Made by a program: the position numbers and the translations under genes. Shown here in pieces: positions 6,867-14,112 of a stretch of 14,351 bases of DNA (its first letter is position 1; every line of letters begins with the position of its first letter). The notes below the pieces were generated by a model, which saw only the letters and a program-made list of their open reading frames with translations, ran no database searches and was not told the origin of the DNA. The stretch covers positions 1 to 14,351 of the forward strand of contig CAHJXG010000015.1 in NCBI GenBank assembly GCA_903644035.1. The letters are read 5' to 3'. The DNA is from Rhodospirillales bacterium. Lineage in GTDB: Bacteria; Pseudomonadota; Alphaproteobacteria; Acetobacterales; Acetobacteraceae.

Positions 6867-7575
6867 CGTGTCCAAGCGCTACGGGCTGCTGCGGGTGCTC
6901 GACGGCGTGTCGCTCGACGTGGAGCGGGGCGAGGTGGTGTGCCTGATCGGGCCGAGCGGATCGGGCAAATCCACCCTGCTGCAATGCGTGAACGGCCTGG
7001 AGGCCATCGACGGCGGCTCCATCGCGGTGGACGGGGAGGCCGTGCATGGCCGCGGGACGAACATCAACCGGCTGCGGCAGAAGCTCGGGATCGTGTTCCA
7101 GCAGTACAACACCTTCCCGCATCTGACGGCGCTGGAGAACGTCGCGCTCGCGCTCCGTGTCGTGAAGCGGATGCCGCGCCGGGACGCCGAGGCGGCCGCG
7201 GCCCGGCAGCTTGCCTATGTCGGCCTCGACGGCAAGGCGGACCAGTATCCCAGCCGCCTGTCCGGCGGCCAGCAGCAGCGCGTCGCCATCGCCCGCGCGC
7301 TTGCGATGCAGCCGCACTACATGCTGTTCGACGAGGTGACGTCGGCCCTGGACCCGGAGCTTGTCGGGGAGGTGCTGCAGTCGCTTCGCAAGCTCCGAGC
7401 AGACGGGATGGCCATGCTGATTGTGACCCATGAGATGGCTTTCGCGCGCGAGATCGGCGACCGGGTCGCGTTCTTCCAAGAGGGCAAGCTCGTCGAGGTC
7501 GGGCCGGCCTCGCAGGTGCTCGACGCCCCGAGGGACGGGCGGACCGCCAAGTTCCTGGGCAGGGCCGCTCAATGA
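6850..7575 (+). CDS. PAAT ABC transporter ATP-binding protein (GlnQ/HisP type)
   Basis: Cytoplasmic ATPase that powers the importer, 241 residues, standard for GlnQ/HisP. All motifs are present: Walker [10 protein letters not shown] at residues 34-42, Q-loop in '[11 protein letters not shown]', ABC signature LSGGQ at 137-141, Walker B 'MLFDEV' with catalytic Glu162, D-loop 'SALDP', and switch His194 in 'VTHE'. '[12 protein letters not shown]' and '[19 protein letters not shown]' are typical of the polar-amino-acid subfamily. The ATG at 6850 lies inside the permease gene, with AGGA upstream at 6840-6843. The stop overlaps the GntR gene by ATGA, tying the regulator to the transporter operon. 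Confidence 0.95.
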   Translation: MISLRDVSKRYGLLRVLDGVSLDVERGEVVCLIGPSGSGKSTLLQCVNGLEAIDGGSIAVDGEAVHGRGTNINRLRQKLGIVFQQYNTFPHLTALENVALALRVVKRMPRRDAEAAAARQLAYVGLDGKADQYPSRLSGGQQQRVAIARALAMQPHYMLFDEVTSALDPELVGEVLQSLRKLRADGMAMLIVTHEMAFAREIGDRVAFFQEGKLVEVGPASQVLDAPRDGRTAKFLGRAAQ

Positions 7576-8345
7576 ACCGCTCCCAAGCCGGCAAGGCCGA
7601 CAGGATGGGCGCTGCCTTGGAGCCGAGGCCGGCCCCGGCAGAGGAGGCCACGGCGAAAGGCGCGGGCGACGCCGGGACGATCCGGCCGCGCGGGAGCGTG
7701 CAGCGGCAGACCATGGGCGCCCAGGTCGCCGACGAGCTGCGGCGGCAGATCATCGCGGGCGAGCTGGCCGAGGGGTTCCAGCTGCGGCAGGAGCAGCTCG
7801 CCGCGGAGTTCGGCATCAGCAAGGTGCCGGTCCGCGAGGCCCTGAACCAGTTGGAGGCGGAGGGGCTGGTCATCCAGCAGTTCCACCGCGGCGCCGTCGT
7901 GGCCGGGCTGTCCCTCGACCAGATCATGGAGACGTTCGAGCTGCGCGCGCAGATCGAGGTCTGGCTGATCGGGCTCGCTTTGCCCCATGCGACGCCCGAG
8001 GACGCGAAGGACGCCGAGCGCCAGGCGTCGCTGCTTGAGAACAGCGAGGACGCGTCGTCGCTCCCGAACCTGAACTGGCAGTTCCACCAGGCCCTCTACC
8101 GGCCGGCGGGCAAGGAGCACGTCCTCGAGTACGTCCACAAGCTGCACCTGCAGGTGGAGCGCTTCGTCAGGATGCAGTTCCGCCTCGCGGTCCAGATCGA
8201 GCAGGTCGTGCGCGAACACGCCGAGCTGCTCCGGCTCTACGCCGGGCGCGACCCAGCCGTTCAGCAGTGCCTGCACCGCCACATCATGGGATCGGCGGAA
8301 CGCCTCGCGGAGCGTCTGGCTGAGCTGGGGCACAAGCGCACCTAA
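7572..8345 (+). CDS. GntR-family transcriptional regulator, FCD subfamily
   Basis: Metabolite-responsive repressor or activator of 257 residues. An unusually long, Ala/Pro/Gly-rich N-terminal tail of about 45 residues precedes the winged helix-turn-helix: 'VADELRRQIIAGELAEGFQL', 'RQEQLAAEFGISKVPVREAL', 'NQLEAEGLVIQQFHRGAVV' (about 50-112). The all-helical FCD domain follows (about 120-245) with metal or ligand residues: Asn (in place of the common Asp) and His in 'LNWQFHQAL', His in 'REHAELL', and His in 'CLHRHI'. The ATG overlaps the ATPase stop (ATGA); a later ATG at 7713 would remove the tail but lose the coupling. It lies between two promoter regions carrying the same sequence motif and is the likely regulator of both. 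Confidence 0.92.
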   Translation: MNRSQAGKADRMGAALEPRPAPAEEATAKGAGDAGTIRPRGSVQRQTMGAQVADELRRQIIAGELAEGFQLRQEQLAAEFGISKVPVREALNQLEAEGLVIQQFHRGAVVAGLSLDQIMETFELRAQIEVWLIGLALPHATPEDAKDAERQASLLENSEDASSLPNLNWQFHQALYRPAGKEHVLEYVHKLHLQVERFVRMQFRLAVQIEQVVREHAELLRLYAGRDPAVQQCLHRHIMGSAERLAERLAELGHKRT

Positions 8346-8501
8346 GCGGACGGGTATCGGTGTGCGCATGGGCAGCAACCCCAGCAGCGTTCCCATCCAC
8401 TAGGCGAGTCCGCCCCAGCCGCAACCGGCCCTACATTGTATCTTGGATACTTTATCTGATCGTGCTAGCCATGGCCTGGCAAGGTGCGCAGGACACGAGA
8501 G
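8346..8501. promoter_or_regulatory. Promoter region of the SDR-hyuAB-aldolase operon with putative GntR operator B (8438-8460)
   Basis: The 156-base gap contains an AT-rich island at 8433-8460. In it, GTATC-TTG-GATAC at 8438-8450 is a perfect inverted repeat with a 3-base spacer. It overlaps GGATA-CTT-TATCT at 8445-8457, which matches operator A (AGATA-CTT-TATCT) at 12 of 13 bases. The island ends 41 bases before the SDR start. A TTGGAT at 8443-8448 could be a -35 element but no convincing -10 is visible. The left part of the gap (8346-8430) shows only a weak 6-bp inverted repeat (GCGCAC/GTGCGC), not enough to call a terminator. Confidence 0.58.
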
Positions 8502-9287
8502 ATGAGTGGACGACTTGAGGGCCGCCGGGCCGTCATCACCGGCGCCGCGCGCGGCTTGGGCCTCGCCTGCGCCAGGCGCCTCGCAAGCGAGGGCGCACGG
8601 GTCGTCCTGGCGGACCTCGACGCCGCGGAAGGCGCCGCCGCCGCGGCATCGTTTGGCGACATGGGCGGTTCGGCCGTCTTCGTGCGCTGCGACGTGGCCG
8701 CCATGGAGGAGCTTGAAGCCGCGATCCGCCGGTGCGAGGCCGAGTGGGGCGGCATAGACATCCTGGTCAACAACGCCGGCATGGCCCCTGCGGCCGACAT
8801 CCTGTCCATTGACGAGGCCGCCTTCGACCGCGTGATCGCCGTCAACCTGAAGGCGGCGGTGTTCGGCACGCAGGTCGCGGCGCGCCGGATGATCGCGCAA
8901 GGGACCGGCGGGGTGGTGATCAACATGTCGTCGGTCAACGCGGTGCTGAACATTCCGCACCTGGTCGCCTACAACCTGTCCAAGGGCGGCCTGAACCAGC
9001 TGACCCGCAACGCCGCCATCGCGCTGGCGCCGCACGGCATCCGCGTGTGCGGGATCGGGCCGGGCACGGTCCTGACGGAGCTGACCCGCAACGCCGTCTG
9101 GACCGACGAGGCCGCGCGCCGGTCCATCCTGTCGCGCACCCCCATCGGCCGCGCGGGAGAGCCGGAGGAGATCGCCGCCATCGCCGCGTTCCTCGCCTCC
9201 GACGACGCCTCGTATGTCACGGGAGAGACGATCTATGCCGATGGCGGCAGGCTCGGCCTCAACTACACCGTGCCGGCCGGGGCCTGA
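8502..9287 (+). CDS. SDR-family NAD(P)-dependent oxidoreductase
   Basis: Classical short-chain dehydrogenase/reductase, 261 residues, interconverting a hydroxyl and a carbonyl group. The cofactor motif TGxxxGxG is TGAARGLG at residues 13-20. Asp38 at the end of beta-2 ('VVLADLD') favours NAD(H) over NADP(H). NNAG is at 90-93. The catalytic set Asn115, Ser144, Tyr157, Lys161 (YNLSK) is complete. 'YVTGETIYADGG' is the usual C-terminal signature. I chose the ATG at 8502 because it precedes the canonical N-terminus; a GTG at 8484 would add six residues. It is first in the hyu operon. The substrate is unknown; an aldehyde or hydroxy acid made by the neighbours is plausible. Confidence 0.92.
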   Translation: MSGRLEGRRAVITGAARGLGLACARRLASEGARVVLADLDAAEGAAAAASFGDMGGSAVFVRCDVAAMEELEAAIRRCEAEWGGIDILVNNAGMAPAADILSIDEAAFDRVIAVNLKAAVFGTQVAARRMIAQGTGGVVINMSSVNAVLNIPHLVAYNLSKGGLNQLTRNAAIALAPHGIRVCGIGPGTVLTELTRNAVWTDEAARRSILSRTPIGRAGEPEEIAAIAAFLASDDASYVTGETIYADGGRLGLNYTVPAGA

Positions 9288-9289
9288 GC

Positions 9290-11374
9290 GTGAGCCTGCG
9301 GGTCGCCGCCGACATCGGCGGCACGTTCACCGACATCGCGGTCGAGGACGGAACCCGGCTATGGTCCGTCAAGGTCCCGACCACGCATGGCGCGCCGGAG
9401 CGCGGCGTCCTTGAAGGGGTAGGCAAGGCGCTTGCGGAGGCCGGACGCACGCTGTCGGACGTGTCGCTGGTGGTCCATGGGACGACGCTCGCCACCAACG
9501 CCCTGATCGAGCGCAAGGGCGCCCGGACGGCGCTGCTGACGACCGAGGGGTTCCGGGACGTGCTGGAAATGGGCAACGAGGGGCGCTTCGACCAGTACGA
9601 CATCCGGGCCACGAAGCCCGTGCCGCTGGTCCCGCGCCACCTGCGCCACACCGTGCGGGAGCGGCTGCGCCACGACGGATCGGTGGTCGAGCCGCTCGAT
9701 GAGCGCGGCGTGCTGGAGGCCGCCAAGCGGATGCGCGACGCCGGGGTCGAGGCCGTCGCGGTCGCCTTCCTGCACGCGTACGCCGACGGAGGCCACGAGG
9801 CGCGTGCCCGCGACCTCCTCCGCCGGGAGCTGGACATCGCCCCGATCTCGGTCAGCCACGAGGTGTCGCCGCAGATGCGGGAATACGAGCGCATCTCGAC
9901 GACATGCGCCAACGCCTACCTGCAGCCCGTCGTCAGCGGCTACCTGCTCCGGCTGGAGCAGAGCCTGAAGGCCGGCGGCCTGGGCGGCCCGCTGCTGATG
10001 ATCCTGTCCAGCGGCAGCCTGACCACGGTCGAGACGGCGTCGCGCTTCCCCATACGCCTGCTCGAATCAGGCCCGGCCGGGGGCGCCATCTTCGCCTGCG
10101 ACATCGCCCGCCGGCTTCATCTCGACCGCGTGCTGTCCTTCGACGTGGGCGGTACGACGGCGAAGTTCTGCCTGGTGGACGGGTTCGGCGTCCGCCACTC
10201 AAAGTCCTTCGAGGTCGCGCGGACCTACCGGTTCAAGAAGGGCAGCGGCCTGCCCGTCACGGTGCCGGTCATCGACCTCGTGGAGATCGGCGCGGGCGGC
10301 GGGTCCGTCGCGCGTGTCGACGCCATCGGGCGCATCGCCGTCGGCCCGGACAGCGCCGGGTCTGAGCCTGGCCCGGCCTGCTACGTGCGCGGCGGAACGC
10401 AGCCCACCGTCACGGACTGTGACCTGGCGCTCGGCAAGCTGGACGCGGCGGCGTTCGCCGGGGGGACCATGCCGCTGGACGCGCGGGCGGCCCACCACGC
10501 CATCGAGGGGGCGGTCGCCGGGCCAACCGGGCTGTCGGTCGAGAACGCCGCCTTCGCGGTGGCGGAGACCATCTCCGAGGCGATGGCGTCCGCGGCCCGG
10601 GTCCACGCCGCGGAAATCGGCACGGACATCGAGGCGCGCACCCTGATCGCGTTCGGCGGAGCCGCGCCGCTGCACGCGGCCCGCTTCGCGGAGAAGCTGG
10701 GGATCGGCACCGTCATCGTGCCGTCCGGGGCAGGCGTCGGCTCCGCCATCGGCTTCCTGAGGGCGCCAGTCGCCTATGAGATCGTCCGCACAATCAGGAC
10801 CGTCCTCGGGGGCGGCGGCCTGGACGCCGTTCGCACGGCACTCCTGTCCATCGAGGAGCAGGCGCGCGGGATCGTGGCGCAGGCGTCAGGACAGGCGGAC
10901 GTGCTCGCCGTCCATCGCAGCGCCCACATGCGATACGTCGGCCAAGGCCACGAGATCGAGGTGCCGTTCACCGAGGACCCGACGCAGGAGTCGTTCGGCG
11001 CGTCGTTGCGGGCCGTGTTCGAGGCTTCGTATGCTCGCGTCTACGGCAGGACCCTGGAGGACAGCGCGGTGGAGGCGACAAGCTGGACCGTCCGCGTGGA
11101 GCGGCCCGTGCCCGGGTCTGCCCCGCGGGCGCCCCATGCTGCGACGCCCCATGCCGCGACGTCCTGCGGGTCGCGCCGGGCCTATGACGGCGCCGCGGGT
11201 TCATGGGAGGCATGGCCTGAGTACGAGCGCGCGGCGCTCCGGCCCGGGGCGCTCGCGCGCGGCCCGGCGATCCTGACGGAGGCGGAAACCACCACGGTCG
11301 TGCCGCGCGGCTTCGACTTCCGCATCGGGGACGAGGGCTACATCTGGATGACGCGGACCGGAGACGGCGCATGA
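9290..11374 (+). CDS. hyuA: Hydantoinase/oxoprolinase subunit A (ATP-binding, HyuA type)
   Basis: ATP-binding subunit of an ATP-dependent hydantoinase/5-oxoprolinase/acetone-carboxylase-type enzyme, 694 residues, normal for HyuA. The N-terminal domain opens with 'VAADIGGTFTDIAV', the first phosphate motif of the ASKHA-type ATPase fold. 'VVHGTTLATNALIERKGA' follows, and later 'LLESGPAGGAIFA', 'LSFDVGGTTAKFCLVDG' (second phosphate motif), 'EIGAGGGSVARVD', 'GPDSAGSEPGPACYVRGG' and 'FGGAAPLHA', all family hallmarks. These enzymes phosphorylate an amide or carbonyl to drive hydrolysis or carboxylation. The GTG at 9290 lies two bases after the SDR stop; the long frame upstream is the SDR shadow. 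Its stop overlaps hyuB (ATGA). Which reaction it performs cannot be decided from sequence alone. Confidence 0.92.
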   Translation: MSLRVAADIGGTFTDIAVEDGTRLWSVKVPTTHGAPERGVLEGVGKALAEAGRTLSDVSLVVHGTTLATNALIERKGARTALLTTEGFRDVLEMGNEGRFDQYDIRATKPVPLVPRHLRHTVRERLRHDGSVVEPLDERGVLEAAKRMRDAGVEAVAVAFLHAYADGGHEARARDLLRRELDIAPISVSHEVSPQMREYERISTTCANAYLQPVVSGYLLRLEQSLKAGGLGGPLLMILSSGSLTTVETASRFPIRLLESGPAGGAIFACDIARRLHLDRVLSFDVGGTTAKFCLVDGFGVRHSKSFEVARTYRFKKGSGLPVTVPVIDLVEIGAGGGSVARVDAIGRIAVGPDSAGSEPGPACYVRGGTQPTVTDCDLALGKLDAAAFAGGTMPLDARAAHHAIEGAVAGPTGLSVENAAFAVAETISEAMASAARVHAAEIGTDIEARTLIAFGGAAPLHAARFAEKLGIGTVIVPSGAGVGSAIGFLRAPVAYEIVRTIRTVLGGGGLDAVRTALLSIEEQARGIVAQASGQADVLAVHRSAHMRYVGQGHEIEVPFTEDPTQESFGASLRAVFEASYARVYGRTLEDSAVEATSWTVRVERPVPGSAPRAPHAATPHAATSCGSRRAYDGAAGSWEAWPEYERAALRPGALARGPAILTEAETTTVVPRGFDFRIGDEGYIWMTRTGDGA
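11132..11161 (+). repeat. 15-base tandem duplication within hyuA
   Basis: Two adjacent 15-base units (11132-11146 and 11147-11161) differ at one base and encode PHAAT twice in a row, in a Pro/Ala-rich stretch near the C-terminus. The duplication keeps the frame. The segment joins the last beta-rich domain to the rest and looks like a flexible linker, so the copy number may vary between strains. Confidence 0.7.
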
Positions 11375-13014
11375 CGGCGGACCCGCAGCGGGACCGGATC
11401 AGGACCGACCTGATCTGGCAGCGCCTGATCGCGATCCTGGAGGACCAGGCGCAGACGCTGATCCGGACGGCGTTCTCGACCACGACGCGCGAGTCTGGGG
11501 ATCTGTCCGCCGGGCTGTTCGACGCGCGAGGGCGCATGGTCGCCCAGGCGGTCACGGGCACGCCCGGCCACGTCAACGCGATGGCGCTGGCGGTCGGGCA
11601 CTTCCTGCGGCGCTTCCCGCTGGATGACCTTCGGCCCGGCGACGCGCTCGCCAGCAACGACCCATGGCTGTGCTCGGGGCACCTGCACGACTTCACGGTC
11701 GTGACCCCGGTGTTCCACCAGTCGCGGCCGGTCGGGCTGGTCGCCAACACCGTGCACGTGGTGGACGTGGGCGGCCTGGGCTTCGGCCCGGACGGGCGCG
11801 AGGTCTTCGAGGAGGGCATCTGCATCCCGGTCTGCAAGCTGGCGACGGAAGGGCGGGTCAACCCTTTCGTGCTGGACATCCTGCGCGCGAACGTGCGCGA
11901 GCCTGACCAGGTCGTGGGCGACCTCCATTCCTCCATGGTGGGCAACGAGGCCGCCGCGCGCCGAGTGTCGGGGCTGCTGTCGGAGTTCGGGTGCGCCGAT
12001 TTGGAGGAGGTGGCCGACGCCATCATCACGCGCACCCGGCAGGCGGTCGAGGGCCGGATCGCCGCCCTGCCGGACGGGGACTACCGCAACGAGATCAGGA
12101 TGGACGGCTACGAGGGGGAGGTCGAGCTGAGGCTGGTCCTTTCCATCCGCGGGAGCGGCATGACGCTCGACTTCGCCGGTTCCTCCCCGGCCTCGCCGCG
12201 CGGCATCAACGTCGTCCTGAACTACACGACCGCCTACGCCGTGTTCGGGGTCAACTGCGTGCTGAACCCGGACATCCCGTGCAACCACGGCAGCCTGTCG
12301 CCGATCTCCGTCCTGGCGCCCTCCGGTTCGGTGCTGAACGCGCAACGCCCCGCGGCGGTCTCCGCGCGGCACATGATCGGGCATCTGCTGCCTGACCTCG
12401 TCCTGGGCGCCCTCGCGCCGGTCCTGCCCGTCCCGGCCGAGGGCGCCGGGCTGATCTGGAACCCGAGCCTCCGGGGCACGACGGCCGCCGGTTGCGCGTT
12501 CGCGACGGTGACGTTCAACGCGGGCGGCGCCGGGGCGCACGCGGACCGGGACGGCTGGAACACGACCGCCTTCCCGTCGGGCGTCAGGACCATGCCCGTG
12601 GAGGCGGTGGAGGCGACGGTGCCCGTCCTGATCCGCCGCAAGGAGCTGCGCCCCGACTCCGGCGGCGCGGGCCGGTTCAGGGGCGGGATGGGCCAGACCA
12701 TCGAGCTTGTGGGGGAGGGCAGGGGCCCCCTGCTCATTAACGCCATGTTCGACCGGCTGATCCACCCGGCCCGGGGGCGCGGGGGCGGCGGGCCGGGTCA
12801 GGCCGGCGGCGTCCGGCTCGCCTCCGGCAGCCCCATCGGCAGCAAGGGCCTGCAGGAGGTCGCACCGGGCGACATGGTGATCCTCGACCTGCCGGGCGGG
12901 GGCGGCTACGGCCCTCCCGGCGAGCGGGACCGGGATGCGATCGAGGCCGACCTGCTGGGCGGCTACCTGACCCCGGATGGCGCGAGGCTCCAGTATGGCG
13001 GCGGCGATGATTGA
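11371..13014 (+). CDS. hyuB: Hydantoinase/oxoprolinase subunit B (HyuB type)
   Basis: Partner of HyuA, 547 residues, within the usual HyuB range. In this family the B subunit holds a metal site where the activated amide or carbonyl is attacked. Candidate ligands are visible in 'SNDPWLCSGHLHDF' (Asp97, His104, His106, Asp107) and 'NTVHVVDVGG' (His129, Asp132). Other hallmarks are 'RESGDLSAGLFDARGRMVAQ', 'GHVNAMALAV', 'SPRGINVVLNYTTAYAVF', 'GAGRFRGGMGQTIELVG' and the Gly-rich C-terminal 'LPGGGGYGPPGERD'. The start overlaps hyuA by four bases. Separate A and B genes match N-methylhydantoinase- and acetone-carboxylase-like enzymes rather than fused eukaryotic 5-oxoprolinase. No third small subunit, as in acetone carboxylase, is seen next to it, which favours a hydrolase. 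Confidence 0.9.
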   Translation: MTADPQRDRIRTDLIWQRLIAILEDQAQTLIRTAFSTTTRESGDLSAGLFDARGRMVAQAVTGTPGHVNAMALAVGHFLRRFPLDDLRPGDALASNDPWLCSGHLHDFTVVTPVFHQSRPVGLVANTVHVVDVGGLGFGPDGREVFEEGICIPVCKLATEGRVNPFVLDILRANVREPDQVVGDLHSSMVGNEAAARRVSGLLSEFGCADLEEVADAIITRTRQAVEGRIAALPDGDYRNEIRMDGYEGEVELRLVLSIRGSGMTLDFAGSSPASPRGINVVLNYTTAYAVFGVNCVLNPDIPCNHGSLSPISVLAPSGSVLNAQRPAAVSARHMIGHLLPDLVLGALAPVLPVPAEGAGLIWNPSLRGTTAAGCAFATVTFNAGGAGAHADRDGWNTTAFPSGVRTMPVEAVEATVPVLIRRKELRPDSGGAGRFRGGMGQTIELVGEGRGPLLINAMFDRLIHPARGRGGGGPGQAGGVRLASGSPIGSKGLQEVAPGDMVILDLPGGGGYGPPGERDRDAIEADLLGGYLTPDGARLQYGGGDD

Positions 13015-14044
13015 GTGGCAGGTTGACCTGTATTCCGACACCAAGACGCGGCCGGACGCCGGGATGCGCGCCGCGATGGCCGCGGCCGTCGTCGGCGACG
13101 AGCAGCAGGACGAGGACCCGACCGTCGCCGCCCTGAACGGGCGCGTCGCGGCGCTGCTCGGGACGCAGGCGGCGCTGTTCCTGCCCTCCGGCACGATGGC
13201 GAACCTCGTCTCGGTCCTGGTCCACTGCGCGCGGGGCGACGAGATCCTGTGCGAGGCCACGTCGCACCTGCTGCATTTCGAGACCGGAGGGCCGGCCGGG
13301 ATCGCGGGGGCGGTCGTGACGCCGCTGGCGGGGCGGCGCGGGATGTTCACGCAGGCGACCCTGGAACGGGCCATCCGCGCCCCGCGCCGCAACGCGCCGC
13401 GCCCGCGGGTCGTCTGGATCGAGCAGACGACGAACCTGGGCGGCGGCGCAGTCTGGCCCCTGGACGATTTGAGGGGAATCAGGGAGTTTGCCCTGGCGTC
13501 CGGGCTGACCGTCCATATGGACGGCGCCCGGCTGCTGAACGCCGCGGTCGCGCATGGGCTTGAACCCCGGGCCTACGGCGCGCTGGCGGACTCGCTTTGG
13601 ATCGACTTCACCAAGGGGCTGGGTGCCCCGTTCGGAGCGGTGCTGGCCGGGTCGGAGGCGTTCATCGAGGCTGCCCGGCGCTACAAGCACATGCTCGGCG
13701 GCGCGATGCGGCAGGGGGGCATCATGGCCGCGGCCTGCCTCCATACCCTCGACCACAACGTCGCGCGCCTGGCGGACGACCACGCCAACGCCGCGCTGCT
13801 GGCGGACGGGCTGCGGCGCATCCCGGGCTTCGCCATCAATGGCCCAGTCGAGACCAACATCGTCATCGCGGACGCGGGCGGCACCGGCATGAGCGCCCAG
13901 CAGGTGGCTGCCAAGGTGGCACGGCACGGCGTACGGGTCGGCGTCTTCGGCCCCACGACCCTGCGGCTGGTCACGCATCGCGATGTGTCCAGGGCACAGG
14001 TGGACCTTGCGCTTGAGGCCTTGTCCTCGGCTGCGTCGCCGTGA
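12995..14044 (+). CDS. Low-specificity L-threonine aldolase-type PLP enzyme
   Basis: Cytoplasmic PLP-dependent retro-aldolase (fold type I, beta-eliminating lyase family), 349 residues, that cleaves a beta-hydroxy amino acid to glycine and an aldehyde. Family marks are 'VDLYSDTKTRP' at the start, 'GDEQQDEDPTVAALNGRVA', 'FLPSGTMANLVSV', 'HLLHFETGG' (His91 stacking on PLP, His94, Glu96), 'HMDGARLLNA' (Asp176 to the pyridine N, Arg179), and Schiff-base Lys207 in 'DFTKGLGAPFGAVLAG'. 'RRYKHMLGGAMRQGGIMAAA' is also typical. I chose the ATG at 12995 for its GAGG at 12984-12987; ATGs at 12977 and 13007 are alternatives. It overlaps the end of hyuB by 20 bases, so it is co-translated with it. Stereochemical preference and side chain are unknown. 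Confidence 0.92.
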   Translation: MAAAMIEWQVDLYSDTKTRPDAGMRAAMAAAVVGDEQQDEDPTVAALNGRVAALLGTQAALFLPSGTMANLVSVLVHCARGDEILCEATSHLLHFETGGPAGIAGAVVTPLAGRRGMFTQATLERAIRAPRRNAPRPRVVWIEQTTNLGGGAVWPLDDLRGIREFALASGLTVHMDGARLLNAAVAHGLEPRAYGALADSLWIDFTKGLGAPFGAVLAGSEAFIEAARRYKHMLGGAMRQGGIMAAACLHTLDHNVARLADDHANAALLADGLRRIPGFAINGPVETNIVIADAGGTGMSAQQVAAKVARHGVRVGVFGPTTLRLVTHRDVSRAQVDLALEALSSAASP

Positions 14045-14095
14045 GGGGACCCCTCACCGATACTGGTAGGCCCGGCGCTCGGCAGCATCGCCGGG
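14041..14095. terminator. Two stem-loops in the convergent gap, putative bidirectional terminators
   Basis: GTGAGGGGACCCCTCAC at 14041-14057 is a perfect inverted repeat with 8-base arms around one base; it includes the stop codon of the aldolase gene. A second hairpin pairs CCCGGCG (14071-14077) with CGCCGGG (14089-14095) over an 11-base loop. Neither has a clear U-tract on either strand, so they are not textbook intrinsic terminators, but their place between convergent genes in a 68-base gap suggests a transcription-end or mRNA-stabilising role. Confidence 0.5.
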
Positions 14096-14112
14096 GGGTT
14101 GTAGGCTGGGCG

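Noticed and set aside
8336..8400. Inverted repeats GCGCAC/GTGCGC and ATGGG/CCCAT after the GntR gene as a terminator
   Set aside because: Stems are only five or six bases with long loops and no U-tract; too weak to call in DNA of this composition.
9047..9289. Upstream extension of the hyuA frame into the SDR gene
   Set aside because: The HyuA N-terminus with its first phosphate motif starts at 9290; the sequence before it is the SDR gene read in another frame.
11338..13392. 684-codon minus-strand open frame opposite hyuB and the aldolase gene
   Set aside because: The length comes from strong G/C third-position bias on the coding strand. The translation is Arg/Pro/Ala-rich without recognisable domains, and the plus strand encodes complete HyuB and aldolase.
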